64,000 bases of DNA from Agarivorans sp. Alg241-V36 (GTDB lineage Bacteria > Pseudomonadota > Gammaproteobacteria > Enterobacterales > Celerinatantimonadaceae), in assembly GCF_900537085.1 (NCBI RefSeq), contig NZ_UNRE01000002.1:62289-126288 (forward strand), written 5' to 3'. Within the stretch, counting starts at the first letter, position 1. The number at the start of each line of letters is the position of its first letter. The notes under the pieces are model-generated. The model had not been told where the DNA came from and searched no databases. It saw nothing but the letters and a program-made list of their open reading frames with translations. A program made the position numbers and the translations under genes. Of this stretch, positions 8,029 through 16,716 are shown one piece after another.

Positions 8029-9090
8029 CTATTGGTCTAATACCAACTTGTAAAAACTTACCTGGGTGTAATCACCTGCTTCTATACCTTTGTTGGTACA
8101 GCCTGTACCCCAAATTGGGTTTTTAGTGCCTTGGTTACATTGGTTGTAAGCGCCGGCTTTAAAGTACATCCAATCTTGGGCGTAACTGGTATCTAGGGCT
8201 TCCTCACCGGGGTAAGGCTTGGCTAAATCCACTGCAAACTTCACTTCTTTTTCATCTTCTTCACCTATATTGCTGGTAAAGGTGAGGTGCATAACAGTGC
8301 CAATGAAGTTAACGTCGTAGCTAACTAATTCACCCAATAAAATGCCATCTTCTGGATTAGCATCGGCTTTAGTTAGGTCGTGCTTACCAAATACATCGTG
8401 AGAGATATCGAAGCGATCTTTCTTGTTTTCAGGGTTTATTTCGTAGTTCCAAAAAACGCTACCATGAGTATGGTTAGGCATTTTGCGGTAATAGATTTTT
8501 AGTGGTTCATTGTTAGAGCCATGAATTTGGCCAATCACCACGGCGTGAGCACCCATTTTTGTGTCGATACCACTTTTACTTACGGCATCTACCGTAAGGG
8601 CTGCGGTTAAACGCCCGCCTACCGAACCAAAGGCTTCGCTGTTGTTGTGTGATTCAATGGCAAAGTTAGTGGCCGGCGCTTTGTACTGGTATGCCTCTTT
8701 TACGTCTAACATGGCGCGCAATTCGCTACGGGTATTTTTGCTGTTAGGCGTAGTTGGGCCGGTGTTAGGCGCTGCAAATACCATGGCACCTGTTTCAGCG
8801 TTGGTATAAAACCACTCTGGATGAACGTAAGGGTAGTTAACGTAGTTAAGCTGGGCAGCTGTAATCTCCATCTCTTTGCCTTTACGGGCTTCAGTAAGGT
8901 CTGGAATTGGAAGGTTGATCTTCCATTTTTTCATTTCGAAGTTTTCGCTGGGCGCTTTAGTAGGATCAAGCTTAGCCATCAATTGTTTTTGGTAATCGCT
9001 AGGCGCAGGTGTTGCTTGGCTTGAAGTAGCAGCGTTTGCCCCACTTACTACCAATGCTGCCACTGCACAGCTAATCGCTAATGTCTTCAT
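8029..9090 (-). CDS. Secreted alginate lyase, polysaccharide lyase family 7
   Basis: A 353-aa protein with a signal peptide (about residues 1-20, ending SGANA-AT). All three hallmark motifs of PL7 are present in order: RSELR (121-125), QIH (188-190) and YFKAGAYNQ (309-317). They form the catalytic groove in which His and Tyr carry out beta-elimination of alginate. In this family, Ile in QIH is generally linked to activity on guluronate-containing blocks. There is no carbohydrate-binding module. Two cysteines near 318 and 332 may form a disulfide. The enzyme would act outside the cell or in the periplasm on brown-algal alginate. No other alginate genes are adjacent. Confidence 0.92.
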   Translation of the reverse strand: MKTLAISCAVAALVVSGANAATSSQATPAPSDYQKQLMAKLDPTKAPSENFEMKKWKINLPIPDLTEARKGKEMEITAAQLNYVNYPYVHPEWFYTNAETGAMVFAAPNTGPTTPNSKNTRSELRAMLDVKEAYQYKAPATNFAIESHNNSEAFGSVGGRLTAALTVDAVSKSGIDTKMGAHAVVIGQIHGSNNEPLKIYYRKMPNHTHGSVFWNYEINPENKKDRFDISHDVFGKHDLTKADANPEDGILLGELVSYDVNFIGTVMHLTFTSNIGEEDEKEVKFAVDLAKPYPGEEALDTSYAQDWMYFKAGAYNQCNQGTKNPIWGTGCTNKGIEAGDYTQVSFYKLVLDQ

Positions 9091-9280
9091 GAATTTTCCA
9101 TTGTTAATGAATAAAACAGGCAGCCATATGACTGAGTTGCAAAGGAGTTTATAATAATATTGTATTACAAATTGTGATTTAGCTTACAAATGCAGCGATT
9201 GTTTGGTTTTTGTTTGCATGTTCGAAGAAGAGTTTAGAAGCGAGCGACTTAACGCGGGGCTGTGCATGGATAAGGTAAAC

Positions 9281-9316
9281 AAAAAAAAGCAGGTGCGTAA
9301 AAAACCATACACCTGC
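9281..9316 (-). terminator. Intrinsic terminator of the PEP-CTERM gene
   Basis: Read on the minus strand, GCAGGTG, a 14-nt loop, and CACCTGC are followed by eight Ts. It lies 20 nt past the stop codon of the PEP-CTERM gene at 9337. Confidence 0.8.
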
Positions 9317-9336
9317 CTATAACAAGCTCTAAAGGA

Positions 9337-10140
9337 TTAGAGTTTTTTGTGTTGGCGTCGTAAACCTAGCGCAATAAGGCCGATGCCAAACAAAGCCAAG
9401 GTTCCTGGCTCAGAGACCGATACAATGGCAAGTTGACCATTAAGAATGGTGTCGCGAATGGCTTCGTTTTCATCACCGATGTAGGGGGTATTCATATTGT
9501 TGGTAATGTTAAAGTTAAGCTGCCACACCAAGTTGTCACCATTTTCCCAAAGCTCAAATAAGCTGCCATAGTCGGTAGTGAAAAAACCTTCAGTTAGCGC
9601 ATCGTCAACAGCGGCGTCGTACCAGCTGTAATCTAGAGAACCGCTTAGCGATACATCACCCATTACCGCGCTGCCTGAGTTAACAACTAACTGAGCTACT
9701 TTAATGCTGTCGCCATAAATGATCTCACCGCTGTCTTGGTCATAGCCTAGAACCGTAGCGAAATTAATGTCTATGTTGCCACCCTGATCGAAGCTAACGC
9801 CACCGGTATTGGTAAAGCCGCCGCTTAAATCGCTGTAGTCAAAGGTCATCGCCCAGCTGCTATTTAAGCCTGCGTTATACAGTGGGGTATTTGGGTTTCG
9901 GTATAAACCTGTAGCGCTGCCGTTGCCTGACTCTGTGAAGCTAGAGTTTTCATCAGGGCTGCACAAGCCTCCCGTACAGTTACCATTATGCAACGCAGAA
10001 GTAGCATGAATATTGGTGGTAAAAAAGTCGGCCTTGGCAGTATTTGTTCCACCTAGGTCTAGGTAGAAGGGCACCGCATGTACAGTGTTAACGGTGGCTG
10101 TAAGCACCAAAGCACAACACAGTGAGGGGAATAGTTTCAT
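9337..10140 (-). CDS. PEP-CTERM sorting domain protein
   Basis: A 267-aa secreted protein with an N-terminal signal peptide (cleavage after about residue 22) and a C-terminal sorting signal: SEPGTLALFGIGLIALGLRR and a basic tail. This signal is the substrate of exosortase and is linked to exopolysaccharide-producing environmental bacteria. The core is rich in Gly, Ser, Asn and Asp, typical of beta-sandwich surface proteins, and has one cysteine pair (NCTGGLC). The proline is preceded by Glu (E-P-G), a common variant of PEP. No exosortase gene lies in the window. A second PEP-CTERM gene is at 61220. Confidence 0.85.
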   Translation of the reverse strand: MKLFPSLCCALVLTATVNTVHAVPFYLDLGGTNTAKADFFTTNIHATSALHNGNCTGGLCSPDENSSFTESGNGSATGLYRNPNTPLYNAGLNSSWAMTFDYSDLSGGFTNTGGVSFDQGGNIDINFATVLGYDQDSGEIIYGDSIKVAQLVVNSGSAVMGDVSLSGSLDYSWYDAAVDDALTEGFFTTDYGSLFELWENGDNLVWQLNFNITNNMNTPYIGDENEAIRDTILNGQLAIVSVSEPGTLALFGIGLIALGLRRQHKKL

Positions 10141-10292
10141 TTTACATTTCCATTGTAAGTTAATGATAGTAGTCAGTTTTATCGTGTTACACTTGTTGCT
10201 GACTTATTTGTTTGTAAGCAAAAATCAGTCCTATGAATATAACCTTATAAAAAATAAGGATATTGACTTTTAATTGATACATCAAAGACTTG

Positions 10293-10298
10293 TATAAT
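10293..10298 (+). promoter_or_regulatory. Consensus -10 box upstream of the NIPSNAP gene
   Basis: TATAAT stands 58 nt upstream of the ATG at 10357. TTGACT (10263) and TTGATA (10274) lie upstream but at 24 and 13 nt spacing, so no proper -35 element can be assigned. The stretch 10141-10292 is A+T-rich and also holds the promoter of the divergent PEP-CTERM gene. Confidence 0.35.
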
Positions 10299-10356
10299 GT
10301 AAAAAATACTGACAAAGGTTTACTTCGACCAAAGAGGCTACAGGCAAGGACCCAAA

Positions 10357-10680
10357 ATGAATGTGATTGAGTTGCGCGAGTACAGAATTAAGCCCGGTAA
10401 AACCCGCCAATGGCTTATTTGGATGGAACAAGAAATACTTCCTTATCAACAATCTAAAGGTGTAGAGCTAGTAAATAGCTACACATATTCTGATGATAAG
10501 GGTGACGAGTGGTTTGTTTGGTTAAGAAAATTTAAAGATGAGCAAAGTCGCCAGGCAGTTTATAGCCAGCTCTACGATCAATGGTGGATTGATAATGTGC
10601 GGCCTAAAGTCTTCGAGCTAATTGATGAAAGCAGTGTAAAGGTTCGCCTACTGCAGCCTGCATTTAGTGATGAAAGCTAG
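10357..10680 (+). CDS. NIPSNAP family protein
   Basis: A 107-aa protein that is essentially one NIPSNAP domain (dimeric alpha/beta barrel). The start MNVIELREYRIKPGK and the later W-F-V-W-L-R-K-F-K-D-E pattern are typical of this family. Bacterial members are small cytoplasmic proteins whose biochemical role is mostly unknown; related barrels include monooxygenases. It is convergent with the LacI-type regulator gene, with only 11 nt between the stops. It may or may not belong to the galactoside locus. Confidence 0.75.
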   Translation: MNVIELREYRIKPGKTRQWLIWMEQEILPYQQSKGVELVNSYTYSDDKGDEWFVWLRKFKDEQSRQAVYSQLYDQWWIDNVRPKVFELIDESSVKVRLLQPAFSDES

Positions 10681-10691
10681 CCCTATTGTGG

Positions 10692-11750
10692 CTAAGGCAG
10701 GGCGTTTTTAACTTGTTGTAGCAGTTGTTCTACATGCGCTTTATCGTAAGCTTGTGGGTTTAAAACTTGGGTACTGGCGCGTTCAATCAGCTGAGTGGCG
10801 ACCGAAGCTTTAAAAGGCGGTTCGCTGGCAGAGTCGTTAAATAGCATTTCCACAGCCTGCGCCGAGATCGCCGCAAAATCTTGCTTTATGGTGCTAAGGG
10901 GCGGGTAGAAGTAGGCGCTGTCGGCGCTGTCATCAAAACCTATCACCGCGACTTGTTGTGGCACCGCTAAGTTGTGCTCGTGAAGGGCACGCAATACCCC
11001 CAATGCCATTTGGTCACTGGCCACCAACACACCATCGATAACTGCACCATTGGCTAGTGCTTCACGAGTAAGCTGGTAACCACTGCTTGCGAGCCAATTT
11101 CCTTCCAGCTGCGCCACTACGGTGGCTTCAAATTGTTGAATTTGGCTTAGCCAGCCTTGCAGGCGCAGGCTTGATGCTGTGGAATCTTGTGGCCCAGTAA
11201 TCAGCAATAAACGCTGCCTCTTTTGCTTTAGCATTAATTGTGCGGCTTCACTGGCCCCTTGGTAGTGGGCTGCGCTAACCGAATTAACTTGGCTGTCATT
11301 GGGTACATCAATAAATACAAAATGCAGATCAGCAAATAGTGCAACCAATTGTTCTGCTTCATCTTTGGTGAGCGGAAGGTTCACAATAATGAATTCTATG
11401 CGCTGGGATTTTAGTTCTCGTGTGGCGGTTAGCACTTTTTCTAAAGCGTGTTCATCGACTACCGCAAAGGAGGTTCCATAGCCGTGCGCTTGGGCTTGAA
11501 TGCGAATATTGTTGGCAATAATTGAGATGCCATGCAGCGATACATCAAGGGTAATTAAGCCAATAACCTTAGACTTTGCTCCACTTAGCAACTGAGCGCC
11601 TTTGTTGGGAACATATCCAAGTTGAGCGATGGCAGCATTAACCTTTTCACGTGTTTCTTCGGCAACATTAGTGGCACCGTTGGTCACCCGAGAAACCGTT
11701 TGAGTAGAGACTCCTGCCAGCTCGGCAACTTGTTTAAATGTAACGCTCAC
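10692..11750 (-). CDS. LacI family transcriptional regulator, probable alpha-galactoside regulator
   Basis: A 352-aa regulator with the LacI DNA-binding helix-turn-helix at the N-terminus (TFKQVAELAGVSTQTVSRVT, residues 3-22) and a periplasmic-binding-protein-like sensor domain, including VLVASDQMALGVLRALHE and V-A-V-I-G-F-D-D-S. The GTG at 11748-11750 is preferred because the HTH begins right after it and AAGGGA stands upstream; the frame is open to 11939 but that extension is not LacI-like. It is divergent from the alpha-galactosidase gene, and three LacI-type palindromes lie between them. It probably represses that locus in the absence of sugar. Confidence 0.88.
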   Translation of the reverse strand: MSVTFKQVAELAGVSTQTVSRVTNGATNVAEETREKVNAAIAQLGYVPNKGAQLLSGAKSKVIGLITLDVSLHGISIIANNIRIQAQAHGYGTSFAVVDEHALEKVLTATRELKSQRIEFIIVNLPLTKDEAEQLVALFADLHFVFIDVPNDSQVNSVSAAHYQGASEAAQLMLKQKRQRLLLITGPQDSTASSLRLQGWLSQIQQFEATVVAQLEGNWLASSGYQLTREALANGAVIDGVLVASDQMALGVLRALHEHNLAVPQQVAVIGFDDSADSAYFYPPLSTIKQDFAAISAQAVEMLFNDSASEPPFKASVATQLIERASTQVLNPQAYDKAHVEQLLQQVKNALP

Positions 11751-11866
11751 CTGCAAATCCCTTGTGTTTAGTTCTTTGTTTCGCTTTAGCCAATAAATTG
11801 TAACACCCAGCTTAAGGGAAATCTTAAGCGAGCTAATAAAACGCGATTCAACGCTACAGTAGATAC

Positions 11867-11884
11867 TGTGTTTTCGAAAACACA
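11867..11884. promoter_or_regulatory. Perfect 18-bp LacI-type operator
   Basis: TGTGTTTTCGAAAACACA is a perfect palindrome centred on CG, the usual centre of LacI/GalR-family operators. It lies in the divergent region between the regulator and the alpha-galactosidase gene. Confidence 0.65.
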
Positions 11885-11904
11885 ACCCGATCAACGTCAC
11901 AAGT

Positions 11905-11912
11905 AAACGTTT
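11905..11912. promoter_or_regulatory. Short LacI-type palindrome AAACGTTT
   Basis: AAACGTTT, centred on CG, lies 33 bp centre to centre from the perfect operator. It matches the core of the other two sites and may be a weaker half of a looped operator pair. Confidence 0.4.
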
Positions 11913-11987
11913 TCCCTGTCGATCTTGATCACATAACATCCGAGGTTAAATGGCTTATAAGTGTAAATAGGCGCATATTTCGCTCAA

Positions 11988-12001
11988 TGTTTACGCAAAC
12001 A
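11988..12001. promoter_or_regulatory. LacI-type operator next to the alpha-galactosidase start
   Basis: TGTTTACGCAAACA has matching outer arms TGTTT/AAACA around a CG centre (one mismatched pair). It ends 13 nt before the alpha-galactosidase ATG, where a bound repressor would block transcription or translation initiation. Confidence 0.55.
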
Positions 12002-12014
12002 CTTGGATGTTGTT

Positions 12015-14117
12015 ATGAGTCAGATTGTTCACCTTTGTAGCAAAAATTGCAGCCTCATTATCAAGCTGGCGCGGGTGCCAGAAATTTTACATTGGGGCAA
12101 TAAAATAGAGCAGATAGATGAAGATATTCTGCTATCCACTGAGCGACCTATTTCGCAAGCACGCTTAGACGTAGATGTGCCATTAAGTCTGTGTCCCGAG
12201 TTAGGCAGTGGTCACTTCAATGCGCCTGGCATAGAAGGGCACCGTAACGGTTACGATTGGGCGCCAGTTTTTAACACTACCGATCATTACTCCAGCGAGA
12301 GTTGCGCGGTATTTACCCTGCGTGACGATGTTGCCAATCTTGAGCTTAAAATTGAAATAGAGCTCGATTACGACAGCGATGTGGTGAAAAAACGCATTAG
12401 CGTGACCAACTTAGAACATACCAAGTACTACCTCACCAAGCTGTCTGCTACCTTGCCCTTGCCACACCATGCTAACGAATTAATGACTTTTCATGGTCGC
12501 TGGAGCCGCGAGTTTCAAACCCACCGTCAAGCTTTCTCTCACGGTGGTTTTATGCAAGAAAACCGTCGCGGCCGCACTTCCCATGAAAACTTCCCTGGTT
12601 TGTTTGCCGGTAGCAATAACTTTGATCAGCAAAATGGTCAGGTTTGGGGCTTTCACTTGGGCTGGAGCGGTAACCACCAATTACGGGCCGATGTAAAAAG
12701 TGACGGCCGCCGTTTTGTTCAAGCCGGTGAACTGCTACTGGCGGGCGAAGTGCGTTTAGATTACATGCAAACGTACAGCACGCCTTGGTTGTACGCCTGT
12801 GCCAGTAATACCGGTTTAAATGGTATTTCTGATCGCTTCCATCGCTATGTTCGCGCCAACATTATCAAGTTTCCAGAAAACAAACCTCGTCCAGTGCATT
12901 TAAATACTTGGGAAGGGATCTACTTTGAGCACGATCCTGAGTACATCATGAAGATGGCTAGCGAAGCCGCCGAGATGGGCGTGGAGCGTTTTATCATCGA
13001 CGACGGTTGGTTTGTTGGTCGCAGTGGCGAGCGAAGCGCCTTGGGTGACTGGTATCTGGATGAGAAAAAATACCCCAACGGTTTAGAGCCGGTGATTGAG
13101 CATGTAAACCAACAGGGCATGGAGTTTGGCCTGTGGGTTGAACCAGAGATGATCAGTAAAGACTCTATCTTGTACCGCGAGCATCCAGAATGGGTGTTAG
13201 AGCTAAAGGGTTATCACCAGCCATCAGGGCGTTGGCAATATGTACTTAATCTGCAAAATAAAGACTGCTTCAACTACCTGTTTGAACGCTTAAGTGAGCT
13301 GCTTACTCGCTACAACATTGGTTATTTGAAGTGGGACATGAACCGCGAGTTAGTCCAGCCTGGCCATGTTGGTCGCCCAGCGGTAAATGGTCAAACTAAA
13401 GCCTTATATGCCTTGCTGGATAAATTGTTGGCGGCCCACCCCAAGGTTGAGATTGAGTCTTGCTCATCGGGTGGTGGCCGTATTGATTTTGAAATACTAA
13501 AACGTACTCACCGGTTTTGGGCCTCTGATTGTAATGACGCACTAGAGCGCCAAACCATTCAGCGAGGCATGAGCTACTTCTTCCCGCCAGAAGTTATGGG
13601 GGCGCATATTGGCCCAGACGAGAGCCATACTACTCGCCGTTGCCATCACATTAATATGCGAGGCATGACCGCATTAAGCGGACACATGGGCGTAGAGCTA
13701 GACCCGGTTAAAGTGCCAGCAGAAGAGAAACAAGCCTTTGCTCACTATATTGCACTGCACAAGCATTATCGCCCTCTATTACACAGTGGCCGAAGCTTCC
13801 GTTTAAATGCTTCGGATAATCGCCAACACATAAGCGGCGTACAAAGTGACGACGAAATGTTGATCACGGTATGTCAGCTAGCAATGCCTGATTACGCCTT
13901 GCCAGCACCTCTGCGCATTAGCTGCGTAGAACCCGGAGCAAGCTACCAAGTTAAGTTGGTAGAAATGCCAGAAACCAGCTTCCAGTTAATGAAGCAGCGC
14001 CCCAGTTGGTTAGATAAGACCCTTACCTTGAGCGGCGATAACCTACGCGAGATTGGCTTAACGCTGCCGATTTTAGACCCTGAGTCTGCCTTGATGGTGC
14101 ACCTGAAACGAATTTAG
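12015..14117 (+). CDS. Alpha-galactosidase, glycoside hydrolase family 36
   Basis: A 700-aa cytoplasmic enzyme (no signal peptide) with the N-terminal beta-sandwich, central (beta/alpha)8 barrel and C-terminal beta domain of GH36. The catalytic nucleophile is Asp441 in KWDMNR and the acid/base is Asp505 in WASDCND. The conserved RFIIDDGWF and CSSGGGRID segments are also present. It would hydrolyse terminal alpha-1,6-galactose from melibiose, raffinose or algal galactosides. The ATG at 12015 is used; an in-frame TTG lies 12 nt upstream and shares the same weak GGA site. The sodium symporter gene follows 68 nt later, and the LacI operators upstream suggest sugar induction. Confidence 0.93.
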   Translation: MSQIVHLCSKNCSLIIKLARVPEILHWGNKIEQIDEDILLSTERPISQARLDVDVPLSLCPELGSGHFNAPGIEGHRNGYDWAPVFNTTDHYSSESCAVFTLRDDVANLELKIEIELDYDSDVVKKRISVTNLEHTKYYLTKLSATLPLPHHANELMTFHGRWSREFQTHRQAFSHGGFMQENRRGRTSHENFPGLFAGSNNFDQQNGQVWGFHLGWSGNHQLRADVKSDGRRFVQAGELLLAGEVRLDYMQTYSTPWLYACASNTGLNGISDRFHRYVRANIIKFPENKPRPVHLNTWEGIYFEHDPEYIMKMASEAAEMGVERFIIDDGWFVGRSGERSALGDWYLDEKKYPNGLEPVIEHVNQQGMEFGLWVEPEMISKDSILYREHPEWVLELKGYHQPSGRWQYVLNLQNKDCFNYLFERLSELLTRYNIGYLKWDMNRELVQPGHVGRPAVNGQTKALYALLDKLLAAHPKVEIESCSSGGGRIDFEILKRTHRFWASDCNDALERQTIQRGMSYFFPPEVMGAHIGPDESHTTRRCHHINMRGMTALSGHMGVELDPVKVPAEEKQAFAHYIALHKHYRPLLHSGRSFRLNASDNRQHISGVQSDDEMLITVCQLAMPDYALPAPLRISCVEPGASYQVKLVEMPETSFQLMKQRPSWLDKTLTLSGDNLREIGLTLPILDPESALMVHLKRI

Positions 14118-14185
14118 TTATTGAAATTTTAGTCTCAACCGAGTGGGCAGTGATTGCCGCTCGCCAACTTATTGAAGGATTAACC

Positions 14186-15889
14186 ATGTCTATAACAGTG
14201 TTCTTATCGTTCCTGCTGTTTACTGGCTTTGTAGGGGTATTCACCTATAACAAAGTGAAGAAAAACAAGCATGATTCTCAAGATGGCTACTTTTTGGGTG
14301 GCCGCAGTTTAACCGGCGGCTTAATTGCTAGCTCGTTAATTTTAACTAACTTAAGTGCCACCAGTTTTGTGGGCATGAGCGCGCAGTCTTACACCCATAA
14401 TATGAGTGTAATGGGCTGGGAAGTCGCCTCGGGTGTAACCCTAATTATTATTGCGCTGTTATTGGTGCCGCGTTACTTAAAGCAGGGCATTACCACTATT
14501 CCCGATTTCTTAGAAAGCCGTTATGACTTATCGGTGAAGAAGTTTGTTACCTTGTTATTTTTGTGCCAATACGTGATTAATATTTTACCAACCACCTTGT
14601 ATGCCGGTGCGGTGGTATTGGGTGAAATCTTTGATATTCAAACCTTGTTAGGTGTGTCTGAGTTTGCTGCCATTGCCATTATCTCTGCCACCATTGGTGT
14701 GCTGGGCTTCTTTTACGCTATTTATGGTGGCCTAAAAGCGGTTGTAATTGCCGACACCATTAACGGTGTAGGTTTAATTATTGGCGGTTTAATGATCCCG
14801 GTATTTGGTTTAATTGTGTTGGGTGGCGGCAGCTTTGCCGATGGCCTGCATCAAATTGTTACGGTTGCGCCAGAGAAGCTGCAGTCGGTAGGTACCTCTA
14901 GCGACCCACTGCCATTCTCTACCTTGTTTACCGGTTTGCTATTAGTGAACTTGTATTACTGGGGTACCGACCAATCTATTATCCAGCGTGCTTTAGGGGC
15001 TAAAAATCTTAAAGAAGGGCAGAAAGGGGTAATTTTAGCCGGTGGTATTAAGGTTATCTCGCCACTGTTTTTAATTATTCCCGGCATTATTGCTTTCCAT
15101 ATGTTTGGCGCTGACGCGGGTAACCCAGACACCATGTATACCCGTTTGGTGAACGAAGTATTACCGAAACCACTGGTAGGCTTTTTTGTTGCGGTAATGT
15201 TTGGTGCCATTCTTAGTACCTTTAACGGTGTGCTTAATAGCTCAACCACTTTATTTGCGCTTAACGTTTACAAGCCCTTGTTTGGGGAAGGTAAGTCTGA
15301 TCAAGAGTTAGTAGCTAAAGGCCGGGTATTTGGGGTACTAATTGCGATTATTGCGGTATGTATTGCACCTTTTATTATGTTTGCGCCAGAAGGTTTATTC
15401 CAATACTTACAAATGGTTGCAGGCTTCTTTAGTGTGCCAATCTTCACAATTGTATTTGTCGGTTATATTTCTAAGCGTGTGCCTGCTGTGGCAGCCAAAG
15501 TGGCTTTGGTAGTGTTTGTATCGTCTTACGCCGCCATGCAATTAGTGTTTGAAACGCCTTTGCACTTCCTACACCAATTAGCCATTTTGTTTGTGGTTTG
15601 TACCATCTTAATGTTTGTGATTGGCGCCTTTAAACCGCGGGAGCAAGATTACGTTATGCCAATTAATAAAGACATGGACGTAACACCTTGGGAATTCCGT
15701 TTTGAAGCCTCTGCCATTGTGCTTTACATGGTATTGGGTGCGTTCATCATGTTCTCAGATATCGGCTTAATGTCAGACGATCCTACGCTGCTACAAACCT
15801 ACGGCTTCTGTGGTTTGATTATGTTGGTGGGTAATTTCTTCAGACACCTTAAGCGTAAACAACTTCAGCCAGAAGCTGAAGCTAGCTAA
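14186..15889 (+). CDS. Sodium:solute symporter (SSS/SLC5 family), probable galactoside transporter
   Basis: A 567-aa inner-membrane protein with about 14 membrane segments. Family signs are the N-terminal YFLGGRSLTGGLIASSLI with the following NLSATSFVG (sodium/sugar-binding helix 1) and GGLKAVVIADTINGVGLIIG in the middle. It resembles the sugar-type members of the family (YidK-like). The ATG at 14186 has AAGGA seven bases upstream. Being directly downstream of the alpha-galactosidase gene, and sharing its operators, it probably imports the galactoside substrate with sodium. Terminated at 15911-15936. Confidence 0.88.
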   Translation: MSITVFLSFLLFTGFVGVFTYNKVKKNKHDSQDGYFLGGRSLTGGLIASSLILTNLSATSFVGMSAQSYTHNMSVMGWEVASGVTLIIIALLLVPRYLKQGITTIPDFLESRYDLSVKKFVTLLFLCQYVINILPTTLYAGAVVLGEIFDIQTLLGVSEFAAIAIISATIGVLGFFYAIYGGLKAVVIADTINGVGLIIGGLMIPVFGLIVLGGGSFADGLHQIVTVAPEKLQSVGTSSDPLPFSTLFTGLLLVNLYYWGTDQSIIQRALGAKNLKEGQKGVILAGGIKVISPLFLIIPGIIAFHMFGADAGNPDTMYTRLVNEVLPKPLVGFFVAVMFGAILSTFNGVLNSSTTLFALNVYKPLFGEGKSDQELVAKGRVFGVLIAIIAVCIAPFIMFAPEGLFQYLQMVAGFFSVPIFTIVFVGYISKRVPAVAAKVALVVFVSSYAAMQLVFETPLHFLHQLAILFVVCTILMFVIGAFKPREQDYVMPINKDMDVTPWEFRFEASAIVLYMVLGAFIMFSDIGLMSDDPTLLQTYGFCGLIMLVGNFFRHLKRKQLQPEAEAS

Positions 15890-15910
15890 TTATTGGCTTA
15901 CTCATCTTTT

Positions 15911-15936
15911 GCCCAGCCTTGTTGCTGGGCTTTTTT
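15911..15936 (+). terminator. Intrinsic terminator of the galactoside operon
   Basis: GCCCAGC, a 6-nt loop and GCTGGGC are followed by TTTTTT, 22 nt after the symporter stop codon. Confidence 0.9.
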
Positions 15937-15966
15937 ATGGCTAGACGAACGGTAAATAGTTAAGAC

Positions 15967-16716
15967 CTACATCGCTTTGAATAAATGGTTAGCGCTGCGG
16001 CTTACCGGGTATTCGCTATCATCTTCTAAAGCCACGGTTAGTTTGCCTAAGATGTTCTTGTTCACCCGTTTAATGGCATTCACTCTCACTAAGGTTGAGC
16101 GGTGAATTTGCCAAAACAAGCCGGGTTCAATTTGTCCCAGTAGTTCTTTTAGTGGCGTACGAATTACGTAGTCGCCTTGCTGGCTGCGCACTGTGGTGTA
16201 CTTATCTTCGGCAACAAAAGCCAAGATGCCGTCTATGGCGATAAGCTCTACCGCTTCGCCTTTACTGGCTCTAATCCATTGCAAATATTCAGGTTTATCG
16301 TCTAAGGCTTGGACTAGGGCTTGTAAGTCATAGTTGGGGCTAGCGTCGGGCGTAGCTTGGCGCTGCTGAATACGCTGGCAGGTTTGTAATAAGCGTTGCT
16401 CATCAATGGGTTTTAGTAAGTAATCAACCGCTTGTTGTTCAAAGGCTTGAATGGCGTATTCGTCAAAGGCGGTGGTAAATACAATATGGGGCGGCTTGCT
16501 CAGCTGGTTGAGCTTTTGCGCCACTTCAATGCCGGTCATGCCGGGCATACGAATATCTAAAAACACCACATCGGCGGCTAACTGCTCGGCAGCGGCTAAG
16601 GCGCTTGGGCCGTCACCGGCCTTGTCTACAATCTCAAGTTCTGGCCAGCACTCACCGAGCATTTTGTCTAAATGAAAACGCAGTAGGGGTTCGTCATCAA
16701 CAATTATTGCTCGCAT
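15967..16716 (-). CDS. LytTR-type response regulator
   Basis: A 249-aa regulator. The N-terminal receiver has the acidic pair DDE (7-9), phosphoacceptor Asp54 in VVFLDIRMPGMTG and the conserved Lys in YLLKPID. The C-terminal LytTR DNA-binding domain (about 145-249) includes the typical F-W-Q-I-H-R-S-T-L-V-R-V-N segment. The start overlaps the kinase gene by 13 bp. It would be phosphorylated by the adjacent sensor kinase; LytTR regulators bind paired direct repeats, but no target site was identified here. Confidence 0.92.
   Translation of the reverse strand: MRAIIVDDEPLLRFHLDKMLGECWPELEIVDKAGDGPSALAAAEQLAADVVFLDIRMPGMTGIEVAQKLNQLSKPPHIVFTTAFDEYAIQAFEQQAVDYLLKPIDEQRLLQTCQRIQQRQATPDASPNYDLQALVQALDDKPEYLQWIRASKGEAVELIAIDGILAFVAEDKYTTVRSQQGDYVIRTPLKELLGQIEPGLFWQIHRSTLVRVNAIKRVNKNILGKLTVALEDDSEYPVSRSANHLFKAM

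Noticed and set aside
11751-11939. 63-codon N-terminal extension of the LacI-type regulator
   Set aside because: The helix-turn-helix begins right after the GTG at 11748-11750, which has AAGGGA; the extension overlaps the operators.
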